Assembly: GCA_002049455.2 (NCBI GenBank)
Contig: KV918848.1
Location: 1-64,000, forward strand
DNA length: 64,000 nt
Direction: 5' to 3'
Source: Porphyra umbilicalis
Lineage: Eukaryota; Rhodophyta; Bangiophyceae; Bangiales; Bangiaceae
This document shows, piece after piece, positions 54,660 to 63,885 of this stretch (position 1 is the first letter of the stretch; every line of letters starts with the position of its first letter). The position numbers were made by a program, and so were the translations under genes. The notes below the pieces were generated by a model that worked only from the letters and a program-made list of their open reading frames with translations, was not told the DNA's origin and made no database searches.

Positions 54660-55463
54660 CTAGTGCGCGTCGGGCGCCGCACCGTTTGCGCTCGCGGCGT
54701 CGCGCGCGCGCGTCGCGTTCTTTGCACCGCCCGCGTCGGCTGCCGCTACCGTCGCGTCGTCAGCGGGCGACGCCTGGTCCGCATCTATCCGACGAGGCAC
54801 CGGCGGCAGGTCCTGGAGCGACTGCAGGGGTGGCGGTGGCGGTGTCGGTCGACGCGTCGGACCAGTGTGCCAACGGCGTGCAGTGGCCGCAGCCGCCCAG
54901 GCGGGGTCCTCGCAAGCCGGGTTGTGGCGCACGTCGACGGCCTGAACGGTCGACGGCACAGCCGAAACGGTGGCAACGGCGGTGAGCACGTTGTTGGACA
55001 GATCCAACACTACCAGGCTCGGCACGCCCCTGCGTGTCAGAGCCGCGGGCCACCCTTGCAGCCGGTTGTTGGACAGGTTGAGGACAGCCAGTTGCTTCAT
55101 GGGCGCTGTCGGCATAGTCGCGACCGTCAGCCCACAGTGGCTCAGCCGCGCGTGCTCGAGCGTGGGCGCGAGCGCAGCCAGCACGGCCGTGGGGAAGTCG
55201 TCCAATGGGTTGTGGGAAACGTCCAAGACGCGCACACGCCACCGCGCTTCCATTGCCAGCCAGCCGACATCTCGGATGCTGTTGTGGTGCGCAAAGACGC
55301 CCCACACGGGCGCGCCCGTCGACTGCAACAGCTGCTTGATGGCCTCCACGACCTCGGCCCGCACGTCAACCGCCTCCTTAATCCCCATGTGGGAGATGAT
55401 CCACTTGCCCTTGTGCTCACGAATCTGTTGGACCACCGCGCCGGCGGCATCGTCGGTATCCAT
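54660..55463 (-). CDS. Island leucine-rich repeat protein
   Basis: 267 residues from the ATG at 55463, which is the first ATG of the frame and lies about 168 bases after a TATA-like box, the usual spacing in this island. The N-terminal 60 residues form charged helices (GIKEAVDVRAEVVEAIKQLL). Four or five LRRs follow: VRVLDVSHNPLDDFPTAVLA, LEHARLSHCGLTVATMPTA, LAVLNLSNNRLQGWPAALTR, LVVLDLSNNVLTAVATVSA and VQAVDVRHNPACEDPAW. The C-terminus is a Pro-rich then Ala/Asp-rich tail. It is a binding scaffold with no catalytic domain. It differs from the host LRR gene at 25-26 kb in length and flanks, so it is not a simple copy. Confidence 0.75.
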   Translation of the reverse strand: MDTDDAAGAVVQQIREHKGKWIISHMGIKEAVDVRAEVVEAIKQLLQSTGAPVWGVFAHHNSIRDVGWLAMEARWRVRVLDVSHNPLDDFPTAVLAALAPTLEHARLSHCGLTVATMPTAPMKQLAVLNLSNNRLQGWPAALTRRGVPSLVVLDLSNNVLTAVATVSAVPSTVQAVDVRHNPACEDPAWAAAATARRWHTGPTRRPTPPPPPLQSLQDLPPVPRRIDADQASPADDATVAAADAGGAKNATRARDAASANGAAPDAH

Positions 55464-55625
55464 CGCACGGGCAGAGGCGTCGGCCGTGACCGCGTCCGCA
55501 CGATCTGGGGGGCGCGCGACGCCAGACGGGTCGGCCGCGAGCAGCACACACACGCCGCGTGCGGCCGACGCGCGACCACACGCGCAACGGGTGGCGGGCG
55601 ACCCCCGACGGGACGTGCCGACGCC

Positions 55626-55634
55626 GTTTAAGTA
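55626..55634 (-). promoter_or_regulatory. TATA-like box of the island LRR gene
   Basis: CTTAAACGG on the minus strand, within GGCTACTTAAACGGCG, about 168 bases before the ATG. A related GGCTACTTGAGC lies about 95 bases further upstream. Weaker than the other boxes; called mainly from spacing. Confidence 0.4.
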
Positions 55635-55829
55635 GCCGCGCGGGGGCGCACAGGCCGCCACCGGTCAGACGCAGTGGCAGCGCGCGCGCACACGCGCCCG
55701 TCCAGACGCGTGCGTGTCGCTCAAGTAGCCGTGCAGGTGGGCGGCCGCCGGCGGCACCGCTCCCACCAGAGCAAACGTGGGCCGTCCCAAGTGCGACACC
55801 GTCGTGCATCCAACAGCGCGGGTGCTGGG

Positions 55830-56830
55830 GTCGACTTTTGGAGACGTCGCCTGGGGCGCGACCTTTTCAAAAGGCGACCCCATTCCCCAGAGCAGGGTTT
55901 CCACAAGAAAAACGACCCCCCCACCTCGGACGGCCACTCTGGGGCGTCTGCGCGCACCCACGGACGTGGGGCCCTGCACCACAATCCAATGGAAAACCTG
56001 CCAGAGTTGACTCTGGCAATCTCTGAGGTTTCACGGTAGCCTGGGGGGCGACCTTTTCAAAAGGCGACCCCATTCCCCAGAGCAGGGTTTCCACAAGAAA
56101 AACGACCCCCCCCACCTCGGACGGCCACTCTGGGGCGTCTGCCGCGCACCCGCGGACAGTGGGGCCCTGCACCACAATCCAATGGAAAACCTGCCAGAGT
56201 TGACTCTGGCAATCTCTGAGGTTTTACGGTAGCCTGGGGGGCGACCTTTTCAAAAGGCGACCCCATTCCCCAGAGCAGGGTTTCCACAAGAAAAACGACC
56301 CCCCCCACCTCGGACGGCCACTCTGGGGCGTCTGCCGCGCACCCCGGACGTGGGGCCCTGCACCACAATCCAATGGAAAACCTGCCAGAGTTGACTCTGG
56401 CAATCTCTGAGGTTTACGTAGCCTGGGGGGCGACCTTTTCAAAAGGCGACCCCATTCCCCAGAGCAGGGTTTCCACAAGAAAAACGACCCCCCCCACCTC
56501 GGACGGCCACTCTGGGGCGTCTGCCGCGCACCCGCGGACAGTGGGGCCCTGCACCACAATCCAATGGAAAACCTGCCAGAGTTGACTCTGGCAATCTCTG
56601 AGGTTTCACGGTAGCCTGGGGGCGACCTTTCAAAAGGCGACCCCATTCCCCAGAGCAGGGTTTCCACAAGAAAAACGACCCCCCCCACCTCGGACGGCCA
56701 CTCTGGGGCGTCTGCCGCGCACCCCGGACGTGGGGCCCTGCACCACAATCCAATGGAAAACCTGCCAGAGTTGACTCTGGCAATCTCTGAGGTTTTACAG
56801 TAGCCTGGGGGGCGACCTTTTCAAAACTCA
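55830..56830. repeat. Five 191-bp tandem repeats with internal palindromes
   Basis: GCGACCTTT marks successive units at about 55858, 56049, 56241, 56430, 56622 and a truncated sixth at 56812, spacing 189-192. Each unit holds CCTTTTCAAAAGG, a conserved GGTTTCCACAAGAAAAACGA, and the perfect palindrome CCAGAGT-TG-ACTCTGG nested between AAAACCT and AGGTTT. Copies are nearly identical, so the array is young or homogenised. Minus-strand frames through it repeat the same peptide and do not look like genes. The palindrome block recurs alone at 63886. Confidence 0.9.
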
Positions 56831-57113
56831 ACCAAACCTGCGCACCATGGGCACAGCTACGCGCCGCAGGGCTGTGCAGACGCAGCGGAAAGGACAGAGT
56901 CGGGTGACGAAAAACATTGAAAAGCCCGTCAGAGAACCAGGCCCACTCGACGGTCAGAGACAGACGCTGTCCCCACGGTGTTGCTTCCCCCACGCGACAC
57001 AACCCGCCGAGGCGCTGGTGAGGCGCGACTCCCCCACCGAAAAAGACACCTCGGCAAGTGGTCGTGTGGTCCACACCGGCGTGCTTGCAAGGTCGCGGCC
57101 AACACGGTCGCAC

Positions 57114-57584
57114 CTATCGAGTCCCCGGAGACGCAGGCGGCGATGGACGATTCCGACCGACCGTCTTGAGGGAGGCGGTCTTGGTCGCCTCCTCGGCGTC
57201 GGCGACGGGTGCGCGGCGATTGCGCTCGGTCGCAGAGCCCGCAGCACCGACTGATGCCGCGGGCGGCGCGCCAGCCGCGAAGGCAGCACGTGTGCGCTTG
57301 TTGCCGGCGCCGGCAACGGATGCGCGGCGGTGGCGCTTGGTCGCAGAGTCGGCAGCACCGTCTGATGCGCCAGCACCGTCGGGTGCACGTGGGCGCTTGC
57401 GGCCGACACCAGTCGCGGATGCGTCGGATCGCAGTGCGTGTGCAGGGGCACCGGCAGACGCCGGGCGTTCCGCACCGTCAACCACACCCGGGTCGTCGTC
57501 CAGGGTGCCACCGAGTTCACGCGGGGTCACGGCCAGGAGGGAGAGCATCACCAGCGCTTGCGCCTCCACCGCCTCGCGGGTCAT
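57114..57584 (-). CDS. Small basic, repeat-containing island protein
   Basis: About 156 residues starting MTREAVEAQALVMLSLLAVT. The ATG at 57584 lies 162 bases after a TATA box. After an acidic turn (TLDDDPGV) come three or four diverged repeats of about 30 residues with a basic core: GRKRPRAPDGAG, SATKRHRRASVAGAGNKRTR, SATERNRRAPVADA. The clusters resemble nuclear-localisation or nucleic-acid-binding segments. I do not recognise the family; it could be a chromatin- or DNA-binding accessory protein of the island. Promoter spacing and the repeat pattern are the evidence that it is real. Confidence 0.55.
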   Translation of the reverse strand: MTREAVEAQALVMLSLLAVTPRELGGTLDDDPGVVDGAERPASAGAPAHALRSDASATGVGRKRPRAPDGAGASDGAADSATKRHRRASVAGAGNKRTRAAFAAGAPPAASVGAAGSATERNRRAPVADAEEATKTASLKTVGRNRPSPPASPGTR

Positions 57585-57740
57585 TGGTGGGGTGGGAACG
57601 ACGCACGCGCGCGTCGCCCCGGGGTGTTGTTGGTGGGTGCACGCGGTCCCGCAGGCCGGTCGGGCCACCGACGAGCGCTGAGCAGACGAAACGCGCACAC
57701 GTCGCCGGGGGGGTGGTCTGCAGACTGGGCAGCGGACCCT

Positions 57741-57749
57741 CTTATAAAC
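57741..57749 (-). promoter_or_regulatory. TATA box of the basic island protein
   Basis: GTTTATAAG on the minus strand, 162 bases before the ATG at 57584. It also lies in the 3' flank of the upstream protease gene. Confidence 0.55.
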
Positions 57750-57954
57750 ACCGCCAGGAGGCGTCGAGACAAGAAAAAAAAGGGGGCCGCCGCGCACGGC
57801 CGCTGTCCGGTCGTGCGCGGCGGTGGTGATCAAATCTACAAAACCCGTCGCAATTAGCCAACAAACACTCGCGCCACGTGCCACCACACGCCCTGTCTGT
57901 CGGTTGCACTCGGGGCCCCCTGCCTGGACGGCACGCACGCGCGTCACGCACGGG

Positions 57955-58872
57955 TCACTCAACTTGGGACTTGGCCATAGACTCATCCCAGTCGAGAATG
58001 CCATTGCGCCACGAGCGGAGGAACTGTTGCCACGAGTCACCGGAAGTGGGACCGACCCAATACTGCTCCTCTTGGTCCGGGCCCCAACGTTCGAGCCACA
58101 ACCGAGACCGGCCGACGTACGACTCTCGGAGGTACGCGTCCGCAGCGGCCAGTAGAAAGGCACCGCACAAGTTGCCGTGGGTTTGCGGCCCGACGGTGAT
58201 GCGGTGCACGGGCGTGGCACTGACAAGCGTCTCGACCAGGTGCTGTCGATCGCCAGCGGCGACCGCCTTGTGCACGCGAAACATGTCGAGAATCCAGGAG
58301 CGCACAACGGCAACGACGTAGCGCTCGTGGTCCCACAGCGAGCGAAACGAGTTGAAGACGAGGAAGTGACACGGTGCGTCGGGAACGGGCGGGGACGTCG
58401 GTGGCGGCGCCCACGCTGCCTCGCGGCCACTGTCGTGGGTGCTCTCCGCCACCGCCGTGTGAAGCACAGGGAGCAGCGCAGGTGGGTTGACGACGACCAA
58501 AAGGAACCAGTGATCCTCCATGACGACTGGCAGTAGAATGTGTGATTGGTCGAAAATGTCGCGGCGCAGGAACTGGTGGAAGTTGGTGCAAAACGGGTGC
58601 CACGGATCTGCGGCCCACTGGCCCACGGACGGGGCACGCGAGCCCGTCTGTCGCTCGCCGCTCTCTCCGCCGAGCATGCGCCCGACGACGGCGCTGTCCA
58701 CAATCCACGTCGCGGACGAGGTGGCCTTGTCGGCGGAGAGGGTCAGGAGCGCGGTGAGTAGTGCATTGACAATGTCGTCGGTAAAGTCGCGGCCGAGGAG
58801 GACCCCGTTGATGATAGAGCGCGGCACGGAGTGACGTGGCCAAAGAACGATCTTATCAGGAGCGCGCGGCAT
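57955..58872 (-). CDS. Ulp1/SENP-like cysteine protease (C48-type fold)
   Basis: Ulp1 proteases cleave SUMO or other ubiquitin-like tags. The frame is 305 residues from the ATG at 58872 and has the right order of catalytic elements: His in VVMEDHWFLLVVVN (about residue 150), an Asn at the usual Asp position in CHFLVFNSFRSLWD (about 195), and Gln and Cys in GPQTHGNLCGAFLLAAADAY (about 260), matching QxxxxxCG of the family. IVDSAVVGRMLGG and HPFCTNFHQFLRRDIF precede them. Asn for Asp occurs in some cysteine proteases, so activity is plausible but not certain. Ulp1-like proteases are frequent in eukaryotic transposons and in large DNA viruses; here it sits among island genes with a matching promoter. 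Confidence 0.72.
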   Translation of the reverse strand: MPRAPDKIVLWPRHSVPRSIINGVLLGRDFTDDIVNALLTALLTLSADKATSSATWIVDSAVVGRMLGGESGERQTGSRAPSVGQWAADPWHPFCTNFHQFLRRDIFDQSHILLPVVMEDHWFLLVVVNPPALLPVLHTAVAESTHDSGREAAWAPPPTSPPVPDAPCHFLVFNSFRSLWDHERYVVAVVRSWILDMFRVHKAVAAGDRQHLVETLVSATPVHRITVGPQTHGNLCGAFLLAAADAYLRESYVGRSRLWLERWGPDQEEQYWVGPTSGDSWQQFLRSWRNGILDWDESMAKSQVE

Positions 58873-59040
58873 GGCGGCAACCAACGGCAACGACGGGCCG
58901 GCACGTGCACTCGACGCTCGGGCACCAACGTGCTGCGGCGGGCGTCTCCTCTGCACCACGCGTCGCGGGAGTGCACCGCCCGCGGGCTGCCGGCGACAAC
59001 GGAACGTGCACGGCCACCACCGCCGTGCTTTGTCGAGCCT

Positions 59041-59048
59041 TTCTTATA
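59041..59048 (-). promoter_or_regulatory. TATA box of the Ulp1-like protease gene
   Basis: TATAAGAA on the minus strand within GGTGCCTATAAGAAAGG, 176 bases before the ATG at 58872. The GTGCCTATAA context matches the box before the Fanzor gene. Confidence 0.6.
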
Positions 59049-59308
59049 GGCACCGCCGGCGACCGACCGCGCCACGTGCCGGATTCACAGGCAGGACGGA
59101 AGGGACGGGGGCTGCAATTGTGAAAAGCATATTGGCAGGGCCAACGGTGGCCGGTGTTCTACCCACCCTAAAATCGACAGTCTTTTGGCACCACACGCAA
59201 AGCGCAAACAGGTGAGCACCACTGACATTCGCGCAGCAACGGTGGGGTGGGTCACAAAAAAACAGCAGCCCACGAACACACAAGCGCACACTGCCGATAT
59301 TGTATGCG

Positions 59309-61639
59309 TCAGTCCGTCGACGTGGAGGTGAAACTGCCCTCTGAGCTCGACCCAGATGAGAAGTCCTCCGAGTCGGATGATGAGGAGGTGCTGGAGGAGG
59401 ATCCCGAGGGGGAGCCACCGGCCTCGCACTCCACATCCTTGGCGCTCGCCGCACGTTGCCCGTCCGAGTCGGACGACGGCTGCGCTTCGGATGGGAGTAG
59501 CCGGACCATCCTCGACAATGTCGCGTCGCGGGGCGGTGCGGTCATCCCAGCCAACGCCGTGTGGGCACGCAGCGTCGGCCTCGCCGGCTTGGGGGAGGGC
59601 ACGACGCGGGCGGTGGTCGCTTCCAACTCCCCAGGGTCAAACGCCCGCAGGCTGACGTGCGCCTGGGCCGCCGCTGTCAGCGCCTCCATGGCAATTGCCA
59701 TGCCCGGGGCACGCTCCGAGCCGCTGCGCCCGTCCACAACCCGATGGCCACGAACGCCTCCCTGTGCCAGGTGCAGCTCGTACACAGCGCAGGCTCCGCC
59801 TCGCAGCGGAGGCGCGTCTGGTAGGTTGGGATGCGTGCGCCGCAAGACCATGGTGACCACGTCGTCGGCTTCGACCCCCGAGTACATGACCGCGGCGCGC
59901 GCCACGACCTCCCGACTGGCGTACGCGTAGTGGAGGTCCTGGCGGATGAACGTGACGGAGAAGGGGGGCAGGACCGCAAGTGTAGACGACGCCCCCCACT
60001 CAATGACATGCGCGTTGGTCGCCGTGACGAGCGCCACGAAGTTGCCGTCTGCTCGTACGGTCGAAAACTCTTGCGCCACGATTGGGTCCGGCTCCCCATA
60101 GTGGAAGAACGGACTGCGAACCGCGTCAGAGGCCGTCACTCGCACGTGACCACCCCCGGCCTCGACGCGGCGTTCTTCGACCACGTGTCGGGCGTCCTCC
60201 TGCTCGTGTGCGGCACGGAACGCCGCCGTCAAGTGGTGAAAGATGCACGCAATCAGGAGGTCCACCTTGGCGGCGGCAGGCCGGTCCTTGTCTGCCACAC
60301 GGCGGCTGTAGTGTATGGTGACAAAGGCGTCCGACGCCGATCGAGAAGCGGCGGTCAACACCTTGACGTCCCCCTCCGACTTGGTCGTCGCGCCAGCCAG
60401 CAACGTCCACAGAGCAGCCGCGACGTCGTGACCGACGGCCCCCATGGTCGTCATGTCTGCGAGGTGGTCCAGCGTGACCCACCCTCGACTGAACAGCAGG
60501 GTCGCCCTCGCACTGAAAAAAGCGGCCGCCGCGACCCCGCCCTCAACGCGTTCGTGTGTGAGCTCCGCCGGGCGCTCGCCAACGGCAGTCAGCGGTCGCA
60601 TCCGCTGCAGCAGGCCCCACGTCCGGACGCGCCCGTCGACGGCGAGCCAAAACGGGCGACGGACCGCCAGCCTCGCACGGTGGTTCGTCGGCACGAGCAC
60701 ACTGAAAGCGGGAGTTGTCAGCACACCCATGAGCGACGGACCATCGCGCTCGGCAGCGGACGCAACCGCGCTGGCACCACACGCCCACTCGCGGCGAAAC
60801 CAGTTGGCGTCCTCTGCGCTCGCCGTGGGGTGCGCGTACACGTGCACAGGGACACCGCTCGCACCTCGAGGGCGACGGTGCCGCACACCCCCCGTGCGTG
60901 TCGTCGGGAGAGTGGCATCCGTCGCTCGGCTGCCACGGGTCGAGCGGGTCACACGCGCCGCTTGTTCGTTTCGAAGAGGGGAACGCGCCCGACCGGGTGT
61001 GACTTCGACAACCTCGGGAGACCGCCCGCGCCGCGTCATACCTTTGTCAGACACTGGTGGACGCCTCTTTCGCTGAGCAGCACCAGGCGTGGTGCGAGCA
61101 GAGGCACGTCGAGAACCGCGTGACGGCGGCGACGCGCCATCCGGCGACACAGTCGCGCGACCCGCGGCCGACGTGGCAAGCGCCGTCGCGGGTGTCGTGG
61201 GAGGCTCGCCACCATTCGCACCGTCACCTGCCCGGGCACGTCCGCCTCGGTCGTCCACGTGAGAGTTCCCGGTGGGGTCCAGGCCGTGTGCGTCCATCCG
61301 GCCATGGGTGTCGTCCCCATGACCGTCGCCAGAGGCGCCACCGTCAGACACGAGGGGGGTACCGGGCGGGCCGTCGCCACCAGAGCCCCCACCGTCCCCA
61401 CCACCGTCGCCAGAGGCCGCACCGTCAGCCGCACGGGGTCCGGTGCCGGCGGGCCCGTCCCCATCACCGTCGCCAGAGGCGCCACCGTCAGACACGAGGG
61501 GGGTACCGGGCGGGCCGTCGCCACCAGAGCCCCCACCGCCCCCACCATCGTCGCCAGAGGCCGCACCGTCAGCCGCACGGGGTCCGGTGCCGGCGGGCCC
61601 GTCCCCACCACCGTCGCCAGAGGCGCCACCGTCAGACAC
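59309..61639 (-). CDS. C-terminal reading frame of the large ParB/DGQHR-like island protein
   Basis: This frame overlaps the end of the next entry inside a peptide-repeat tract, and the same repeat (GDGPAGTGPRAADGAAS) is read in both, so they probably form one long protein. After the repeats comes a basic Ser/Arg-rich linker, then an unrecognised folded region of about 480 residues with WFRREWACGASAVASAAERD, VDLLIACIFHHLTAAFRAAH, FFHYGEPDPIVAQEFSTVRA and VIEWGASSTLAVLPPFSVTF. The tail is Ser/Asp/Glu-rich (SSSSTSSSSDSEDFSSGSSS). There is no ATG at the head of this frame, which supports its being a continuation. Function unknown. Confidence 0.6.
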   Translation of the reverse strand: MSDGGASGDGGGDGPAGTGPRAADGAASGDDGGGGGGSGGDGPPGTPLVSDGGASGDGDGDGPAGTGPRAADGAASGDGGGDGGGSGGDGPPGTPLVSDGGASGDGHGDDTHGRMDAHGLDPTGNSHVDDRGGRARAGDGANGGEPPTTPATALATSAAGRATVSPDGASPPSRGSRRASARTTPGAAQRKRRPPVSDKGMTRRGRSPEVVEVTPGRARSPLRNEQAARVTRSTRGSRATDATLPTTRTGGVRHRRPRGASGVPVHVYAHPTASAEDANWFRREWACGASAVASAAERDGPSLMGVLTTPAFSVLVPTNHRARLAVRRPFWLAVDGRVRTWGLLQRMRPLTAVGERPAELTHERVEGGVAAAAFFSARATLLFSRGWVTLDHLADMTTMGAVGHDVAAALWTLLAGATTKSEGDVKVLTAASRSASDAFVTIHYSRRVADKDRPAAAKVDLLIACIFHHLTAAFRAAHEQEDARHVVEERRVEAGGGHVRVTASDAVRSPFFHYGEPDPIVAQEFSTVRADGNFVALVTATNAHVIEWGASSTLAVLPPFSVTFIRQDLHYAYASREVVARAAVMYSGVEADDVVTMVLRRTHPNLPDAPPLRGGACAVYELHLAQGGVRGHRVVDGRSGSERAPGMAIAMEALTAAAQAHVSLRAFDPGELEATTARVVPSPKPARPTLRAHTALAGMTAPPRDATLSRMVRLLPSEAQPSSDSDGQRAASAKDVECEAGGSPSGSSSSTSSSSDSEDFSSGSSSEGSFTSTSTD

Positions 61640-63378
61640 GAGGGGGGTACCGGGCGGGCCGTCGCCACCAGAGCCCCCACCGCCCCCACCATCGTCGCCA
61701 GAGGCCGCACCGTCAGCCGCACGGGGTCCGGTGCCGGCGGGCCCGTCCCCACCACCGTCGCCAAGGCCGCACCGTCAGCCACACGGGGTCCGGTGCCGGC
61801 GGGCCCGTCCCCACCACCGTCGCCAGAGGCCGCACCGTCAGCCGCACGGGGTCCGGTGCCGGCGGGCCCGTCCCCACCACCGTCACCAGAGCCGTCAGCC
61901 GCACGGGGTCCGGTGCCGGCGGGCCCGTCGCCACCAGCGGCATCCGCCAAACCCCACTGGCCGGCACCCTCGAGAGCACGACACGCAAGCTCGTCCCCGG
62001 TTGGTACACGAACCACAGGTAGTGGCCCTGACGACGTCTTTTGAAAAAGGTCCATAAAGCTCGGCGAGTCCTCGCCGTCAAGGTGCGCAAGAGCCTCGTC
62101 AACGTCCGGGCCGAGTGCGCGCGCATTGGCATCCTCTTCGTCGGCCGCGTCTGCGTCGGAGGCGCATGGCAGACCAGGGACGACCCACGGCACAATGGGC
62201 GGGTGCTCGGAATCCTGCCGGAGCGCGTCCACAAGGTCGGCGCGCAAGGCATTCCCTTGGGCCTGAAACAGCCCGTCACTGTCCTCCTCAACAGATGACG
62301 GCGGGGGAGCGAGGTGGCGAAACGTGGACACCAAACGGTCCTCAACCGACGGGTACAGCACATCGGCAGCAGGCCCCGGATGCAGCGCCAACACCTCCTC
62401 CAGCGATCTCCCGGCGATCACCGCAGCTGCCGTCATGCCTCGCACAAAGGGAACAAAGGAGTCGCCAATACGCTTGGCAAGGGCGACCGTCAGGGTGGGG
62501 TGATCGACCCCCTGCCAAGGTCGAGGCATGTCGCCATCAATACCCATGTGCACGTCGTACCACGCCTCATACACGCGCAGCAGCACGCAGCGAAATTGGT
62601 CCCGCTCGTCGGCCGACGAGTCAGGGGCGAGAGGCTTGCGCAGGCTTGGGGCGCCCAACACCGTCAGACTGTAGCGGTAGTGAGGGTAGGTGGGTGGCTC
62701 AAAGCGGCCCTCCTCCAGAGTCTTCCCCAGAAACTGTAGCGCCCTGGGGCTCTCCAGAAAGGTAAAGACAGCCTTGACCAGCGTCTCAACGGCCTTACGT
62801 CGATCAACAAATGTCCTCGGCACCTCCCTGCAAGAGACGTACAGCTGCTTGGTTGTGTACCCAGCGGCATACTCGGCTGCACTGCTAATGCTGAGCGCAA
62901 TGGCAGTCTCCGCCGACCAGGCTCGGAAGAACATGAGGTTGGTGGTGATGCTGTCGTACGCCGTCGTGCGTGCGATGTTGTGGCCTTGATCGTTGTACTC
63001 CATCGCCAGAAGGGCGCGCATGGAGTCACAGAGCGAAACGCTCTGCTCATCTTGGTCGACAATGACGAGGGCGCGAATGATGTCCTCTGCACCCAAGATA
63101 CCCTCCCGCAGCGCTTGAAGGATCGCGCTCACACGATGACCGCCGTCGCATGGAATGAAGAAGGACGGGTCCTCACGGTCGAGGCACAAGATCGGTGCAT
63201 GCGCCACTGGCAATGTGCGACATCGCCGAATGGTTGCCAGGATGTCACGAACCAATGAGCTGGACTGACGGCGGGGCATCAGATCCGGAATGCGCAGGCT
63301 TCCGACCTTCACATCGCGCAAGACAGTGGGGGGCAGGGGCACCGACCCGTCGGCCGCGCCAGCCAGAGACGCCGCCAT
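61036..63378 (-). CDS. ParB/DGQHR-like domain protein, N-terminal reading frame
   Basis: The ATG at 63378 lies 140 bases after a TATA box. Residues about 60-110 contain APILCLDREDPSFFIPCDGG and DGGHRVSAILQALREG, the nucleotide-binding signature of the ParB/sulfiredoxin-like (DGQHR) fold, seen in partition proteins, phage proteins and some nucleases. The following 300 residues are alpha-helical and coherent (YNDQGHNIARTTAYDSITTN, TFVDRRKAVETLVKAVFTFL, ERDQFRCVLLRVYEAWYDVH) but unfamiliar. An acidic linker leads into GDGPAGTGPRAADG repeats, beyond which the sense of this frame fades and the previous entry takes over. It could bind DNA or nucleotides; catalytic activity cannot be inferred. Confidence 0.65.
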   Translation of the reverse strand: MAASLAGAADGSVPLPPTVLRDVKVGSLRIPDLMPRRQSSSLVRDILATIRRCRTLPVAHAPILCLDREDPSFFIPCDGGHRVSAILQALREGILGAEDIIRALVIVDQDEQSVSLCDSMRALLAMEYNDQGHNIARTTAYDSITTNLMFFRAWSAETAIALSISSAAEYAAGYTTKQLYVSCREVPRTFVDRRKAVETLVKAVFTFLESPRALQFLGKTLEEGRFEPPTYPHYRYSLTVLGAPSLRKPLAPDSSADERDQFRCVLLRVYEAWYDVHMGIDGDMPRPWQGVDHPTLTVALAKRIGDSFVPFVRGMTAAAVIAGRSLEEVLALHPGPAADVLYPSVEDRLVSTFRHLAPPPSSVEEDSDGLFQAQGNALRADLVDALRQDSEHPPIVPWVVPGLPCASDADAADEEDANARALGPDVDEALAHLDGEDSPSFMDLFQKTSSGPLPVVRVPTGDELACRALEGAGQWGLADAAGGDGPAGTGPRAADGSGDGGGDGPAGTGPRAADGAASGDGGGDGPAGTGPRVADGAALATVVGTGPPAPDPVRLTVRPLATMVGAVGALVATARPVPPSCLTVAPLATVVGTGPPAPDPVRLTVRPLATMVGAVGALVATARPVPPSCLTVAPLATVMGTGPPAPDPVRLTVRPLATVVGTVGALVATARPVPPSCLTVAPLATVMGTTPMAGWTHTAWTPPGTLTWTTEADVPGQVTVRMVASLPRHPRRRLPRRPRVARLCRRMARRRRHAVLDVPLLAPRLVLLSERGVHQCLTKV
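61309..61940. repeat. 144-bp coding tandem repeat
   Basis: The motif GGCGCCACCGTCAGACACGA recurs at about 61334, 61478 and 61622, an exact 144-base (48-codon) period; shorter units of about 60 bases continue to 61940. The minus strand encodes Gly/Asp/Pro-rich peptides such as GPPGTPLVSDGGASGDG. Copies are almost identical, so recent expansion is likely. Both frames of the island's largest gene meet in this tract. Confidence 0.85.
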
Positions 63379-63494
63379 GACACTCTCAGCGTCGCACGGT
63401 TGAGGGGGTGGGGGGGTTGAGAAGCACGACGCCGTCTCGGGGTGTGACAGGTGCGGCACCACGGGGTCCGGTCCGTAACCCGACTGCGCGGGCA

Positions 63495-63790
63495 CGCACA
63501 GGGTCCAGGTCTTATATAGGCCGGTGGCACACCAGTGGTCGGTCGGCAAACCACGCTCAAGCAGTGTCCGCAACCCCCCCACGTCCCGACCCTCCCCCAC
63601 GCGGCCACCGCGGGTGCGGCCTGGGGACACCCCTGCGCGTCACCAGCGGGTCCGGTCCGTAACCCGACTGCGCGGGCACGCACAGGGTCCAGGTCTTATA
63701 TAGGCCTGTGGCACACCAGTGGTCGGTCGGCACACCACGCTCAGGCAGTGTCCGCAACCCCCCCACGACGCGACTTTCCCCCAGGGGGCG
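63495..63790 (-). promoter_or_regulatory. Duplicated TATA promoter of the ParB-like gene
   Basis: Two near-identical units 184 bases apart each hold CCTATATAAGACCTGG on the minus strand (TATA at 63518 and 63702), flanked by CACCAGTGGTCGGTCGGCA and GCAGTGTCCGCAACCCCCCC. The copy nearer the gene is 140 bases before its ATG. The upstream duplicate has no gene of its own, so this is a promoter duplication similar in kind to the four-copy array at 52.6 kb. Confidence 0.75.
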
Positions 63791-63885
63791 GCCTCGGAGC
63801 ACCCCCGCGCGTCGGTGGTGACCCCAGCCCCCTCAAGGACGCCGGTGGTGCCCCCTCAGAGCACCCCCCCCAGATGGGTCGCAGT

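Noticed and set aside
55867-56748. Repeated minus-strand peptide over the 191-bp array
   Set aside because: The peptide shifts frame from unit to unit (units of 189-192 bases) and is not maintained, so it is not under coding selection.
52620-56830. CRISPR array
   Set aside because: Repeats are long and contiguous, with no unique spacers between short repeats.
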